A stretch of DNA of 64,000 nucleotides from Brevinema_A sp051647535 (lineage in GTDB: Bacteria; Spirochaetota; Brevinematia; Brevinematales; Brevinemataceae). Location: the NCBI GenBank assembly GCA_051647535.1, contig JBOFEA010000018.1:62001-126000 (forward strand), given 5' to 3'. Each line of letters begins with the position of its first letter. Within the stretch, counting starts at the first letter, position 1. A program made the translations under genes and the position numbers. The notes under the pieces were generated by a model that ran no database searches, had not been told where the DNA came from, and worked only from the letters and a program-made list of their open reading frames with translations. Positions 8,314-17,715 of this stretch are shown piece by piece.

Positions 8314-9138
8314 ATGAAAAATATGTCAGCATTATTGTTGTTCTTTATGATGAGTAATGTTTCTAAGATATATACACTTAATCCTATGATTTCTGTTATG
8401 ATGCCTGCTGACCGCCATATCCTTTCATTATCTATGATTGAGTCTGCGCAGACTTATGAAAATCTTGGGCGTAAAAAAAAGGCAGAATCTTATTTTCGAA
8501 CAGCTGTTGAAGTTTATCCTGTTGGAGACATAGCTCATATGACTGCTGATAAGTATAATTATATTTTGGATGATAAAAAAACTTATGAAAAGTTTATTGT
8601 ATCCGGAGATTTGGCGTTAGAAAAGAAACAATATAAACTTGCATTGGCAAGTTATTTGATGGCTCAAGAAATAGAAACTTCTCCTGAATTGTTTCAAAAA
8701 CTTGCTGATACATATGCATTGAATAATCAAAACGAGAATGCACAATTTTATCAAGATCTTGCAAACGGAATTGATCCTTCCAGTCAAATGATGTTGAGTG
8801 ATGATCAGATTCGAGAAAATCGTATGTCTAATACCAATATTGAATCTTCCAATCCTCAACCTAATCTTGCAAACGAGAATCAAATGATGAATAACGAGCA
8901 GATTCAAGAAAATCGTACTTCCAATACTAATGTTAAATCTTCTAATCCTCAACCTAATCGTGTAAACGGGAGTGAGTCTTTCAATCAGATGATACTGAGT
9001 GATGAGCAGATTCAACAAAATCGTATGTCCAATACTAATATGGAATCTTCCAATCTTCAACCAATATCAAAACAAGGTATTGACACTAATGAAATTCGTG
9101 GTATTATGAATACGGATTATGAGAACCAAAAAAATTAA
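8314..9138 (+). CDS. TPR-like protein with C-terminal Asn/Ser-rich tandem repeats
   Basis: A 274-residue protein. The first 22 residues are hydrophobic (MKNMSALLLFFMMSNVSK) and may be an uncleaved anchor or a signal peptide. Residues about 38-150 form helical hairpins resembling TPR units (AQTYENLGRKKKAESYF; ALEKKQYKLALASYLMAQE; LADTYALNNQNENAQFYQDL). From residue 158 there are three imperfect repeats of about 32-35 residues sharing the core QIxxNRxSNTNxxSSNxQP. SD AGGAG precedes ATG at 8314; a promoter and a terminator frame the gene, so it is monocistronic. It is likely envelope-associated. Function unknown. Confidence 0.55.
   Translation: MKNMSALLLFFMMSNVSKIYTLNPMISVMMPADRHILSLSMIESAQTYENLGRKKKAESYFRTAVEVYPVGDIAHMTADKYNYILDDKKTYEKFIVSGDLALEKKQYKLALASYLMAQEIETSPELFQKLADTYALNNQNENAQFYQDLANGIDPSSQMMLSDDQIRENRMSNTNIESSNPQPNLANENQMMNNEQIQENRTSNTNVKSSNPQPNRVNGSESFNQMILSDEQIQQNRMSNTNMESSNLQPISKQGIDTNEIRGIMNTDYENQKN
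8785..9063 (+). repeat. Three degenerate 96-105-bp coding repeats
   Basis: Units begin at 8785, 8881 and 8986 (codons 158, 190 and 225) and encode the QIxxNRxSNTNxxSSNxQP module. The copies differ at several codons, so the expansion is older than that of the 36-bp array at 52050. Unit lengths are multiples of three, so copy-number change would preserve the frame. Confidence 0.75.
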
Positions 9139-9159
9139 TGATAACAATTGTTCATTATC

Positions 9160-9195
9160 AAAATAAGCTGTATAAATATGCAGCTTATTTTGTTT
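9160..9195 (+). terminator. Rho-independent terminator
   Basis: AAAATAAGCTG (9160-9170) pairs perfectly with CAGCTTATTTT (9181-9191) across a 10-base loop, followed by a short T-rich run. It terminates the TPR/repeat gene. Confidence 0.75.
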
Positions 9196-9223
9196 GTAAT
9201 ATCACTATATTTTAAGGAATAAT

Positions 9224-12200
9224 ATGTCTTTGACTTTTGACGATCCATCGCTTGTATTTGATGTTAATACCGGAGTAATTTTGGAAGCTTCTGCCGGCAG
9301 CGGTAAAACGACTATTCTAACGGAACGCTGGATAGCATCTTTTTTGTACCTTCTTGTGTGGGAAAATAAATCCTTATCGGAATCCTTATATTCTCTTACT
9401 GCTTTGACGTTTACTAGAAAAGCGGCAGGAGAAATGAAAGCTCGTATTCGGGATAGAATCAATAATATTTGGAATTCTGAAGAATTATTTCAAATTCTTG
9501 AAAATATTAAAGATTATTTAGGCGACTATCCCAAACCACTAGAACAAATTAAAGAAGAGTTAAAAGCGTATAAATATGATTTGGATGATTTATTGTCAGG
9601 TGCTTCGATTACTACGATTAATGCATTTGTGTTGTCTTCACTTCGATCACATCCTTTAGAATTGGAAAATGAAATTGGATTAACTTCTGAAAGCAGTGGA
9701 AATGATGTATCATTTTCCGAAAAAGAAGCTCAATCACGTGTATTGCAAATGCTTATTCAAGAGAAATTTTCTGAATATGAGCAAAACATATTTCAATTAG
9801 GTGTGCAAATCTGTGGTATGTCGCAGTGGAAAAAGTTTTTCCAACAAATCCGAAAAATAGTATTTGAGTATGGTTCACAAGCCGTTAATCGGTCGTTAGA
9901 ACTATCATCTTATTTGGAGTATCAACAAGCTGTTCTAAGTGCTGTAGAGTCAAAGAATCCTGTTGAAGAAATATGGAATTTGATTTCTCTTCCGCGTACC
10001 AAATTATTTTATGCTTTAGAGAATGAATCTGCTTACAAAGGAAAATTGATAAACAATAACGATATTATTTATCGATCCTTGAAAAATGTTAATCCGGATC
10101 TCTTTCCTATGATTTTTTCTCCTGATATGAGAGGTAAGTACAAACTCGCCCCTGTTAAAGATGATGAACTTAATACGTTTAGGGAATTATCTCTACAGGC
10201 TTATCGTGAATTTGTCGATTGTTTGTACCGAGTGATGGTGCCACTTATTCTTCCTATATCTGATTTGTGTACTTTGGAGCTTAGAAAAATCCAATCCGAA
10301 AATAAAGAAATTTCTTTTGGCGACAGTGAGCTGTTATTTTTGAGTATGCTTGAAAAGCCTGCTTTTCTGAAAAAAATTCAATCTCGTATCCGCTTTTTGT
10401 TTGTTGACGAATATCAGGATACATCCGATGTTCAGAAAAATATGTTTGATTTGATTTTGTCTGACTGTTCTATTATTCCGTTTTTTGTCGGTGATCCCAA
10501 ACAATCTATTTATCGATTCCGTAAAGCTAACGTTTATGTCTTCAATCAAACTGCTTTGGAGTTTCAGCAAAGAAATTTTAAACATAAGTTGTTGAATATA
10601 AATTATCGTTCTTCAGCATCTCATGTTGAATTAGTAAATTTTTTGTTTGGAAATATTTTTTCTGAAGATAATTCGTTTATTTCTTATACGGATCAACGTT
10701 CTGTTATTTCTGAAAGCGGAGAATTTACGTTTACGTTGAGTCTGCAAGACGATGACAGTGATCAGAAAATATTGACAGCGGATCGTCTCCACTCAGCTTA
10801 TTACGATGCTTTGGGATATATTCATGAGTTGTTGTCTAAAGGTGTCGATCCCGGTAAAATTATGGTACTGTTTCGAAATAAATCTTCTATTTTAGAATTT
10901 TCGCTTCTTGTCAAAGAAAAAGCTCCGTATCTTCCTTTATCTTCTTCGGTCAGGAATATTTTGTGGGATAGTAAGTATATTGCACCATTGATTTCTTTCT
11001 TAAAAGTACTTTTGTATCCACATCATGATCTAACCTTAATAGAGCTTCTTAAAACCTTATTTTTTCGTAAAACCGATACGGAAATTAACCGGCTTCTTCT
11101 TAATGCTTCCAAAGAAAAACAATCCTTATTTCAGGTATTGGATGTAGAAGAACGGTTGATGCTGGAAGAATTTATAGTACTACGTGATCGGATTCCCTTA
11201 GAAGAATTAATTGGATTGATTATAAAAAGTACAGAATATGAAGATATTTTGTTTCATACTGCGGATTTTCAGGAAGCGTCAGCTACATTGCGATTATTTG
11301 TTGAAGAAGCACAGCAGATTCAGAAAAAACGACAGTTTAATTTAGCTGAATTTATTAACGAAATAGAACAGAAAAGATCGTTGCCAGATGATGCAGAGTT
11401 TGCAGGTGAAGAAGGGGAAACTCTCCGCTTAATGACGATTCATTCTTCTAAAGGATTGGAATCGCCTTATGTTATTTATGTTCATAAAGTTTCCTCAAAA
11501 GAGTCGAAAATAAGATTTCCAATTTATAATCAAGAAGGAACAGCATTTGAAATTTTTGGAAAAGGCTGTATTGCTGAAAAAATGGGTGAAGCGGAACTCT
11601 TGGAGATGACTTCTGAAGAAAAGAGGCTGGCATATGTTGCGTTAACTAGAGCCAAAAAAGGATTTATGTTTTGTGCTCTTCCTAGTATTGTCAAAAAAAA
11701 TCAGAAGGATCATTTTAAAACACAATGGTCTTCGTTTCTCAACCAAGAATTAATTAATACTCATGACGTCTATAGAACTCAGAAAAGAGGAATGATTTCT
11801 TTTGTTCCATTGTCTGAAAGTTCACAATCCCTTGTTGATTACCAACAATACCAACAACGTTACGATGAACTTCTTCTTCAAGATAAGCAGATAAATCGAA
11901 ATGCTCTGCCTCAATTTTTATCAGTTTCTCTTCTTCTCGATATGGAATTCGAATCCAATCAATTTTATGATAAACATTGTATAGGATTCTTTAATATTAT
12001 TGATTCAATGAAAAAATCGATTCATAAGGATTCCGGATTTGATGCCGGTGAAATAGGAACCTTGGTTCACTATATCCTTCAATTTTGTCCAAATACTGAT
12101 ATTGGTTTGGCTGATCGTATGCTTAATCAACAATATCCCGAGAAGAAATTATTATTTGATGAGATTTTGAGTTATGTTCAAAATTATTGGAAGTCTGAAT

Positions 12201-12610
12201 TTTATCAACATCTTGTTGCTAAGAGTTCTTATTTGGATAAAGAGCGTATGTTTGCTTTTAAAATGGATAACGGGGTTGTTGTTAAGGCTGCTGTAGATTT
12301 ATATATGTTGTCGAGAGATAAGTATATTATTGCCGATTACAAAGTATCAGTTAATGAGTTGTCCATGCGACGTTATCAACGCCAGCTTGCTTATTATGCC
12401 TTGATTTCCGAAAAATCCGGTTGTAAAGTAGATGAATTGGTTTTGTTTAGTTTGAAACATGGAAAAACTTATCATCTTCATTGGGATAGTTCTGAAACTC
12501 TTAATGCTTTTGATTATTACTCTTCAGCAGTCATTGATATGTTAAGCGGAAAACACAAATCCAATGGTTCTGATGATCAATGTTGGAAGAATAAAGACTC
12601 TCTCTTTTGA
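9224..12610 (+). CDS. addA: AddA/RecB-like helicase-nuclease (UvrD superfamily)
   Basis: A 1128-residue SF1A helicase with a C-terminal nuclease, predicted to process double-strand breaks for RecA loading. It has Walker A ASAGSGKTT (residues 22-30), motif Ia LTFTRKAAGEMKARI, Walker B LFVDEYQDTSD (about 391-401), motif III GDPKQSIYRFRKANV (about 423), motif V LMTIHSSKGLESPYVIY (about 736) and motif VI AYVALTRAKKGF (about 803). The C-terminus has GTLVHYILQF (about 945) and the RecB-type nuclease residues AAVDLY...IIADYKVS (about 1020-1042) with QRQLAYYA after it. All motifs are intact. The start is ATG 9224 with AAGGA upstream. The usual partner (AddB or RecC/RecD) is not adjacent, so AddA versus RecB is a family-level choice. 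Confidence 0.82.
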   Translation: MSLTFDDPSLVFDVNTGVILEASAGSGKTTILTERWIASFLYLLVWENKSLSESLYSLTALTFTRKAAGEMKARIRDRINNIWNSEELFQILENIKDYLGDYPKPLEQIKEELKAYKYDLDDLLSGASITTINAFVLSSLRSHPLELENEIGLTSESSGNDVSFSEKEAQSRVLQMLIQEKFSEYEQNIFQLGVQICGMSQWKKFFQQIRKIVFEYGSQAVNRSLELSSYLEYQQAVLSAVESKNPVEEIWNLISLPRTKLFYALENESAYKGKLINNNDIIYRSLKNVNPDLFPMIFSPDMRGKYKLAPVKDDELNTFRELSLQAYREFVDCLYRVMVPLILPISDLCTLELRKIQSENKEISFGDSELLFLSMLEKPAFLKKIQSRIRFLFVDEYQDTSDVQKNMFDLILSDCSIIPFFVGDPKQSIYRFRKANVYVFNQTALEFQQRNFKHKLLNINYRSSASHVELVNFLFGNIFSEDNSFISYTDQRSVISESGEFTFTLSLQDDDSDQKILTADRLHSAYYDALGYIHELLSKGVDPGKIMVLFRNKSSILEFSLLVKEKAPYLPLSSSVRNILWDSKYIAPLISFLKVLLYPHHDLTLIELLKTLFFRKTDTEINRLLLNASKEKQSLFQVLDVEERLMLEEFIVLRDRIPLEELIGLIIKSTEYEDILFHTADFQEASATLRLFVEEAQQIQKKRQFNLAEFINEIEQKRSLPDDAEFAGEEGETLRLMTIHSSKGLESPYVIYVHKVSSKESKIRFPIYNQEGTAFEIFGKGCIAEKMGEAELLEMTSEEKRLAYVALTRAKKGFMFCALPSIVKKNQKDHFKTQWSSFLNQELINTHDVYRTQKRGMISFVPLSESSQSLVDYQQYQQRYDELLLQDKQINRNALPQFLSVSLLLDMEFESNQFYDKHCIGFFNIIDSMKKSIHKDSGFDAGEIGTLVHYILQFCPNTDIGLADRMLNQQYPEKKLLFDEILSYVQNYWKSEFYQHLVAKSSYLDKERMFAFKMDNGVVVKAAVDLYMLSRDKYIIADYKVSVNELSMRRYQRQLAYYALISEKSGCKVDELVLFSLKHGKTYHLHWDSSETLNAFDYYSSAVIDMLSGKHKSNGSDDQCWKNKDSLF

Positions 12611-12612
12611 AA

Positions 12613-13092
12613 TTATGCAAGAATATCTAAAATTAATCCTTTCAAATGATTTGTAAGTTTAAGAATCTCAATACGATTTTTCTCATCGTTCAATATTTTG
12701 TCCGCTAATTCTCCAAGCATTTGGTCAATAATTTGGACAGTATAGAATAATTTTGTTCTTGTTAAACCGGATCTAGCAGTTGTTTCTTTCATTTCCATAT
12801 TACGTCCTGCTCCCTTCAACAAAACCCTTATATGTTTTTTATAACGGAAAAATGTTTCTGGGAGCGGTTTTTCTGCTAGTTCTTTTCCTAATTTGTCCAA
12901 TTCTTCTCCAATTAATGATATGTTATTCAACAGCTGTTCAGGTTCACTGAATAATGTTTCTAAAATAGGCTCGTCAGATCCGTGGTCAATCAACTGAAGA
13001 AATGATGCTTGAGTCGAAGATTTTTTTTTTGTTCCCAATGTTGGAAAGTCAATTTTTTTTGTTTTGCTTGATGAACTTGGAATGATTTTCAT
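12613..13092 (-). CDS. DUF327 (YaaR-like) family protein
   Basis: A 159-residue helical protein. After a disordered Ser/Lys-rich N-terminus (residues 1-30), it has the DUF327 pattern: FLQLIDHGSDEPILETLF, then a long helical part with ISLIGEELDKLGKELAEKPLPE, FFRYKKHIRVLLKGAG and the C-terminal KLFYTVQIIDQMLGELADKIL...LTNHLKGLILDILA. Family members are known from Firmicutes (YaaR) and spirochaetes; the biochemical role is not established. SD AGGAAC precedes ATG 13092. It is 27 bases downstream of ruvA and probably in the same operon. Its 3' end is two bases from the AddA stop (convergent). Confidence 0.75.
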   Translation of the reverse strand: MKIIPSSSSKTKKIDFPTLGTKKKSSTQASFLQLIDHGSDEPILETLFSEPEQLLNNISLIGEELDKLGKELAEKPLPETFFRYKKHIRVLLKGAGRNMEMKETTARSGLTRTKLFYTVQIIDQMLGELADKILNDEKNRIEILKLTNHLKGLILDILA

Positions 13093-13119
13093 GAAATATG
13101 TTCCTAATTGCCAATCGTT

Positions 13120-13722
13120 TTATTTTAACGTACTTAAAAATTCTGTCACTAATAATTCAATGGATTTGTCTGTAGTTTCGATTTGTTCAAAAAACGTATC
13201 CAATGGTTTTTTTATTTCCATATCACTGTATCCAAGAGCTCGCATTGTTAGCAATAGTTCCGTTTTTTTCTTGTATGCAGGATCTTCATACTTATCTTGA
13301 GGAGAATCAGTAACGGTTTTTCTCATTTTTTCTTGTAAATCCAATATCAACTGTTCTGCTTTTTTGCTCGAAATTCCTTTGATGCGAGTTAGATTAGTTG
13401 TATTTCCGGATACAATAGCACTTCTTAAATCCGATACCGAACATTCACTTAAAATTTTTAATCCTTGTTTAGGACCTATACCTTTCGCTGTTATTAACAA
13501 CTCAAATAAATTTTTCTCGCTTTGCGAAAGAAATCCCGTCAAGTACAACTCTTGTTCTCTAACAATAGTACTTGTATAAATCACTATTTCCAATCCTTCT
13601 TCAGGAAGTTCTTGGAAACATTTGTCTGATACATGAATCTCATAAAATACACCTGATTTTGTTTCAATAAGTATTTTAGGTGTTGTTCTATTATGAATAA
13701 TTCCTTTTATTGCTCCAATCAT
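13120..13722 (-). CDS. ruvA: Holliday junction branch-migration protein RuvA
   Basis: A 200-residue DNA-binding subunit of the RuvAB branch-migration motor. Domain I (OB fold) starts MIGAIKGIIHNRTTPKILIET, and the YEIHVSDK and YLTGFLSQSEKNLFELLITAKGIGPKQGLKILS segments include the first helix-hairpin-helix (GIGPKQGL). The second HhH is RIKGISSKKAEQLILDLQEKM, and the C-terminal domain III is present. Length is normal. Its SD, GAGGAA, lies inside the last codons of ptsI, four bases upstream of this gene, so expression is coupled. ruvB and ruvC are not in the window. Confidence 0.95.
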   Translation of the reverse strand: MIGAIKGIIHNRTTPKILIETKSGVFYEIHVSDKCFQELPEEGLEIVIYTSTIVREQELYLTGFLSQSEKNLFELLITAKGIGPKQGLKILSECSVSDLRSAIVSGNTTNLTRIKGISSKKAEQLILDLQEKMRKTVTDSPQDKYEDPAYKKKTELLLTMRALGYSDMEIKKPLDTFFEQIETTDKSIELLVTEFLSTLK

Positions 13723-13725
13723 AAA

Positions 13726-15507
13726 TTATTCCTCTATATAGTTCCATAAAAGATGGGCTTCTTCTTGTTGGTCAAAGTAAATGTCATGTTGTTTTGAAAA
13801 ATTGTTTAGATCTTTTTCCAAATATTCAATGATGTCTTTTTGTGAAGTCATTGTTGAAATTTCCTTCCATAAATCATGGCATTCTGATGTCTTACTGTAG
13901 CTGATAATGTATTTTATAATTGGTATCGATACGGGGCTCATACTGAATGATCTTAATCCTATTCCCAATAATAATCTGATAAATAGTTTTTCTTTTGCAA
14001 TTTCTCCGCATATCGAAATCGGTACATTATATTGAGCTGCTTTTTCTGTTGCAGACGCAACCAATTTTAAAATAGACGGATGAATCAGTTGATAATAATT
14101 TTCTACATAAGGATTGTCCCTGTCAGCTGCTAATGTGTATTGAGTTAAATCGTTAGTTCCTAAACTTACGAAATCAACATGGGGAAGAAAATCTTCCAAA
14201 CATAATATTACAGCAGGTACTTCTATCATAATTCCAAAGGGAATAGGACATTTTTCATCGTTAGGATGAATCTCATAATAACAATCCATAAAAATCTTTT
14301 TTAAGCTTAATACATCTTCTAATGTTGTCACAAATGGGACGAAAATTTTCATATTATTGTTATATTTATAGGTGTGTATTAATGCTTTAAATTGTTGTTT
14401 TAAATATTCAGGATTTTCAATAAACTGTCTTGTAGAACGAAATCCTAATACTGGATTAGGTTCTCCCTGTCCGTTAACATTAGTTGATATTAAACATTTA
14501 TCTCCACCTATATCCAACGTTCTAACAGCAATAGGTTTGTTCTGCATTGCAATAACCATATCTCTATAATAATGGAGTTGCTCGTCTTCACTTAAGAAAG
14601 TATCTTGTGCAAGCAGTAAAATTTCAGTTCTAAACAATCCAACACCGTCTGCATTATTTTGTAAAGCGGTTGTAATATCCTGAAAATTTCCTATATTTGC
14701 AAGAACTTCAACTTTTTGTTTATCCAAAGTTAATATTCCTTGTTGAGTGGCATTAATAATAGATGAATGATGTTCGTGATATTTTTCTTTGAGCATTTTG
14801 TAGAAGTCGGATATTTCTTTGGTAGGTTCTAGAACCACTGTTCCATAATATCCGTTAATAATAGCTTTTTGGTAATTATGGATATAGAGTCCTAAGTTTT
14901 CTATGCCGAATACAGCCGGTATGCCTAACGATTCTGCAAGAATGGCAGCGTGGGAAATTTTCCCTCCTTTCTCGGTAAGGATTCCCAAAATATATTGATG
15001 AGGAAGTTGTAATAATTCAGCTGCGGAAAATGATTCTGCAGCAATGATCGAAGGAGTTGTTAATTCAAAAATTTTATTTCCTGATATCAAATGTATTAGC
15101 TGGGTGCCGATTGCAGATAAATCAGTATATCTTGCACGAAAGTATTCGTTGTCCAAACTTTGGAATTGTTTTTCTATTTCTTGAAGTTTTTGGTTGATGG
15201 CTTCGTAAGCGGAGATACTTTGATTTTGTATGAGTAAAGGAATTTCTTTGGTGAAGATAGGGTCTTTTAAAATAGAAATATATAATTTGACCAATTGTTC
15301 ATTTAACCCAATATCTTCAAACTGAGAATGGGTTTGCAAATAATGAAACTCTTTCTGCAAAGTATCTAATGAATTATGATATAATTCAATTTGTTGCAGT
15401 ATATTGATAGGAGCTGAATACTTTTCATAAACTGTGGTGTTTGTTTTAATAAGTATAGATCCTTCTATAATTCCATTACTAATAGCTATCCCTTTTATAT
15501 TCATCAT
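13726..15507 (-). CDS. ptsI: Phosphoenolpyruvate-protein phosphotransferase (PTS enzyme I)
   Basis: A 593-residue enzyme I that moves phosphate from PEP to HPr to drive sugar uptake or PTS-based regulation. The swivelling phosphohistidine domain carries GGKISHAAILAESLGIPAVF (active His in the ISHAA motif). The C-terminal PEP-binding TIM barrel has GVGLFRTEILLL, RTLDIGGDK, NPVLGFRSTRQ, PFVTTLEDV, FVSLGTNDLTQYTLAADRDN and the Cys-containing ICGEIAKE, all typical. Length (about 570-600) is normal. Either ATG at 15507 or the next codon can start; AAGGA lies upstream. It is followed directly by ruvA. HPr and EII genes are not in the window. Confidence 0.93.
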   Translation of the reverse strand: MMNIKGIAISNGIIEGSILIKTNTTVYEKYSAPINILQQIELYHNSLDTLQKEFHYLQTHSQFEDIGLNEQLVKLYISILKDPIFTKEIPLLIQNQSISAYEAINQKLQEIEKQFQSLDNEYFRARYTDLSAIGTQLIHLISGNKIFELTTPSIIAAESFSAAELLQLPHQYILGILTEKGGKISHAAILAESLGIPAVFGIENLGLYIHNYQKAIINGYYGTVVLEPTKEISDFYKMLKEKYHEHHSSIINATQQGILTLDKQKVEVLANIGNFQDITTALQNNADGVGLFRTEILLLAQDTFLSEDEQLHYYRDMVIAMQNKPIAVRTLDIGGDKCLISTNVNGQGEPNPVLGFRSTRQFIENPEYLKQQFKALIHTYKYNNNMKIFVPFVTTLEDVLSLKKIFMDCYYEIHPNDEKCPIPFGIMIEVPAVILCLEDFLPHVDFVSLGTNDLTQYTLAADRDNPYVENYYQLIHPSILKLVASATEKAAQYNVPISICGEIAKEKLFIRLLLGIGLRSFSMSPVSIPIIKYIISYSKTSECHDLWKEISTMTSQKDIIEYLEKDLNNFSKQHDIYFDQQEEAHLLWNYIEE

Positions 15508-15681
15508 ATAAAATATCCTTGTTTGATTAATTGAATAATGTTTTCCTCTATTATTATTTATTTTGTATTATATAATTATAATGCTAATCTGAAAAAAAGA
15601 CAATTGATTTTATTTTTACTTATTTATTATTTCGTAAAATTGCCGATTTATTCTTCAAACTATGTTTAGGAGTAATAAATT

Positions 15682-16155
15682 ATGGAACAAGTTATAGAGT
15701 ATTTAGTTGTCTTGTTGATTATTTTAGGAGCGGTTCTGGGATTAATGAAAGGTTTTATTACTATCTTTTTTTCTTGGATTAGTATTATTCTGGGAGCTGT
15801 TGCTGCATTAAAATTTTCATTTGGACTTACATATAGTTTTTTCCCACAACATGCAGAAAATGTTTTTATCGTGTTTCTCATGGGAATGGTCATTTTCTCA
15901 TTAGTATACATTTTATTGTTGTCTATTGGAAGATCGTTTGCTTCAAGTATAGATAAGTACAAATTAGGTGGATTGGATTATTTGCTTGGATGTCTTTTTG
16001 GAGCTGCACAGGTAATGTTTTTAGTGGGTATTTTAGTGTATAAATTTGCTACTTGGCGTAATATGGATATGCATCCTTATCCTATTTCTATGTTTGCTAT
16101 GTATTGGTCTGAAAAGATTCTTGCACTATTTGGGTATGCACTTTTTAAAAACTAA
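15682..16155 (+). CDS. CvpA family inner-membrane protein
   Basis: A 157-residue protein with four predicted membrane helices: residues about 5-22 (LVVLLIILGAVLGLMKGF), 26-45 (IFFSWISIILGAVAALKF), 60-80 (VFIVFLMGMVIFSLVYILLL) and 100-122 (LLGCLFGAAQVMFLVGILVY). The GLMKGF after helix 1 and the GGLDYLLGCLFGAAQ segment are hallmarks of the CvpA family. CvpA proteins are linked to envelope homeostasis and, in E. coli, colicin V production. SD AGGAG precedes ATG 15682. A separate promoter lies between it and the following TolC-like gene. Confidence 0.75.
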   Translation: MEQVIEYLVVLLIILGAVLGLMKGFITIFFSWISIILGAVAALKFSFGLTYSFFPQHAENVFIVFLMGMVIFSLVYILLLSIGRSFASSIDKYKLGGLDYLLGCLFGAAQVMFLVGILVYKFATWRNMDMHPYPISMFAMYWSEKILALFGYALFKN

Positions 16156-16170
16156 TACAAAGATTATTTC

Positions 16171-16199
16171 TTGAAAGATAAATGGTTTTGAGCTATAAT
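16171..16199 (+). promoter_or_regulatory. Promoter of the TolC-like gene
   Basis: TTGAAA (16171-16176), a 17-base spacer, and consensus TATAAT (16194-16199), with a predicted start near 16206 and a 25-base leader. Confidence 0.7.
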
Positions 16200-16230
16200 A
16201 AATATAATGCGTTTATTAATTTGAGGACGA

Positions 16231-17712
16231 ATGTTGTATAGACTGTTATATGGTATTGTATTTTTGAGTTTCCATTGTAATATTTTGTTTGCTCAAGGTG
16301 TTGCTGAAAATAGTGATACCGAAATTACAGAAGTAAAAGAGATAGTGTATTTTTCCGAGTTTAAAAAACAGGTTTGGGAAAAAATTCCTGAAATACAAAT
16401 GAATTTGCTTGATAATTTGCAAGCACAAATAAATATGGTGAAATCCGGCAAAAATAAAGAATGGAATTTTGATATTCGAACAGGGTTGTTTCAAGAAGTT
16501 GATTTTACAGGGAATTTGGATTCGCCTTTTATTTTTCAAAAAGGTTGGGAACTTCAAACCAGTCTTTCCAAAACATTTGCATCTATCGGTGGCAGAATGA
16601 ATCTTGAATTTTTATACCGTCAGTTTAGAGCTGAAGGTATTGTAAATGGAAATTCAGCGGTAGGAATGTTTTATGTTCCTACATTAACGTTGCAGTATGT
16701 GCAGCCTCTTTTGAAGAATGCTTTTGGGTTATTGGATCGAGTTCCCGGTACGCTTGCAGGATTTGAAAAAAAAATTACAGAGTGGTCTGTAGAAAATGAA
16801 AATGCACATCTTCTTTCTAATTATAAAAAGCTTTATATGCAATGGATTGTTTATGATCAGGTAAGAACTTTTTTGAATGAGTCGCTTCAAAATGCTCTTA
16901 AATTGGAAGATCTCAGTATTAAGCAGTTAAGATCAAGATATATTGATGAAGTAGATTTTCATAATGTTAAAATGCTTGTGTTGAATATTGAAAATGAGTT
17001 GATGGAAGTTAATATATCTTATACTAATTTGATGAATCAAGTATCATATATTATGGATCGTACCAATATCCAACCTGATTCAGGTGAATGGATTGTGATG
17101 AATCAAGTTTTGCAAAATGAATCGTTTGAAGGTATTACGTTTGAAAAAACAAGACAGGCATTGATTTTGGAGTTTATGGGGCAGAAATTAAAATATAGTG
17201 CCGGTTCTTTAAAGAATTTACAGATGCCTGAATTAAATTTGATTTTGTCTGCATCAATGGAAGTATATGCTACGAACAGTGTTCCTGTTCGTGAAGATAT
17301 CATAATTGTTCCGGCGTTTTATGCCGGAGTAAATTTTCGATATCCGTTTTGTAATATTGATTATCAAGTCAAGAGCCTCGAATACAAAAAAGGTATGAAA
17401 GAATATGAATTTTTAATGCAGAAAGCACAAAGCGATTTTGACCGTTATAGTAATGAAAAGAAGAAAAATTTGTTGTTTTATCGTGAAAAAATCAATAATA
17501 GAAATGCTGTACAAGATGCATTACAAAAAAGATACACTGCTCAATATCGAAAATTTATTCAAGGACGTGAACAAATGGCATCTTTAGTAGAAACACAAAA
17601 CTCAATATTAAAAAATCGAATTGAAGAAGCCGATGTGCAATTACGATTGGTATATGAGTATTTTGATTATTTAGTTCTTCATAATCAGGATGAAATTTCT
17701 GTAGATTATTAA
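16231..17712 (+). CDS. TolC-family outer-membrane efflux protein
   Basis: A 493-residue protein with a signal peptide (MLYRLLYGIVFLSFHCNILFAQ). Two internally similar halves follow, each with beta strands and long alpha-helical barrel segments: helices around ALKLEDLSIKQLRSRYIDEV (about 225-245) and near the C-terminus QYRKFIQGREQMASLVETQN (about 440-460), followed by EADVQLRLVYEYFDYL. This is the OEP/TolC layout, with length in range. TolC-like trimers bridge the periplasm for type I secretion or RND efflux. No adaptor or pump gene is next to it, so the partner is unknown. SD GAGGA precedes ATG 16231. The stop is three bases from the convergent glyQ stop. Confidence 0.75.
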   Translation: MLYRLLYGIVFLSFHCNILFAQGVAENSDTEITEVKEIVYFSEFKKQVWEKIPEIQMNLLDNLQAQINMVKSGKNKEWNFDIRTGLFQEVDFTGNLDSPFIFQKGWELQTSLSKTFASIGGRMNLEFLYRQFRAEGIVNGNSAVGMFYVPTLTLQYVQPLLKNAFGLLDRVPGTLAGFEKKITEWSVENENAHLLSNYKKLYMQWIVYDQVRTFLNESLQNALKLEDLSIKQLRSRYIDEVDFHNVKMLVLNIENELMEVNISYTNLMNQVSYIMDRTNIQPDSGEWIVMNQVLQNESFEGITFEKTRQALILEFMGQKLKYSAGSLKNLQMPELNLILSASMEVYATNSVPVREDIIIVPAFYAGVNFRYPFCNIDYQVKSLEYKKGMKEYEFLMQKAQSDFDRYSNEKKKNLLFYREKINNRNAVQDALQKRYTAQYRKFIQGREQMASLVETQNSILKNRIEEADVQLRLVYEYFDYLVLHNQDEISVDY

Positions 17713-17715
17713 TGG

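Noticed and set aside
15666..15962. Minus-strand ORF opposite the CvpA gene
   Set aside because: A shadow of the CvpA coding sequence; no SD and no recognisable protein.
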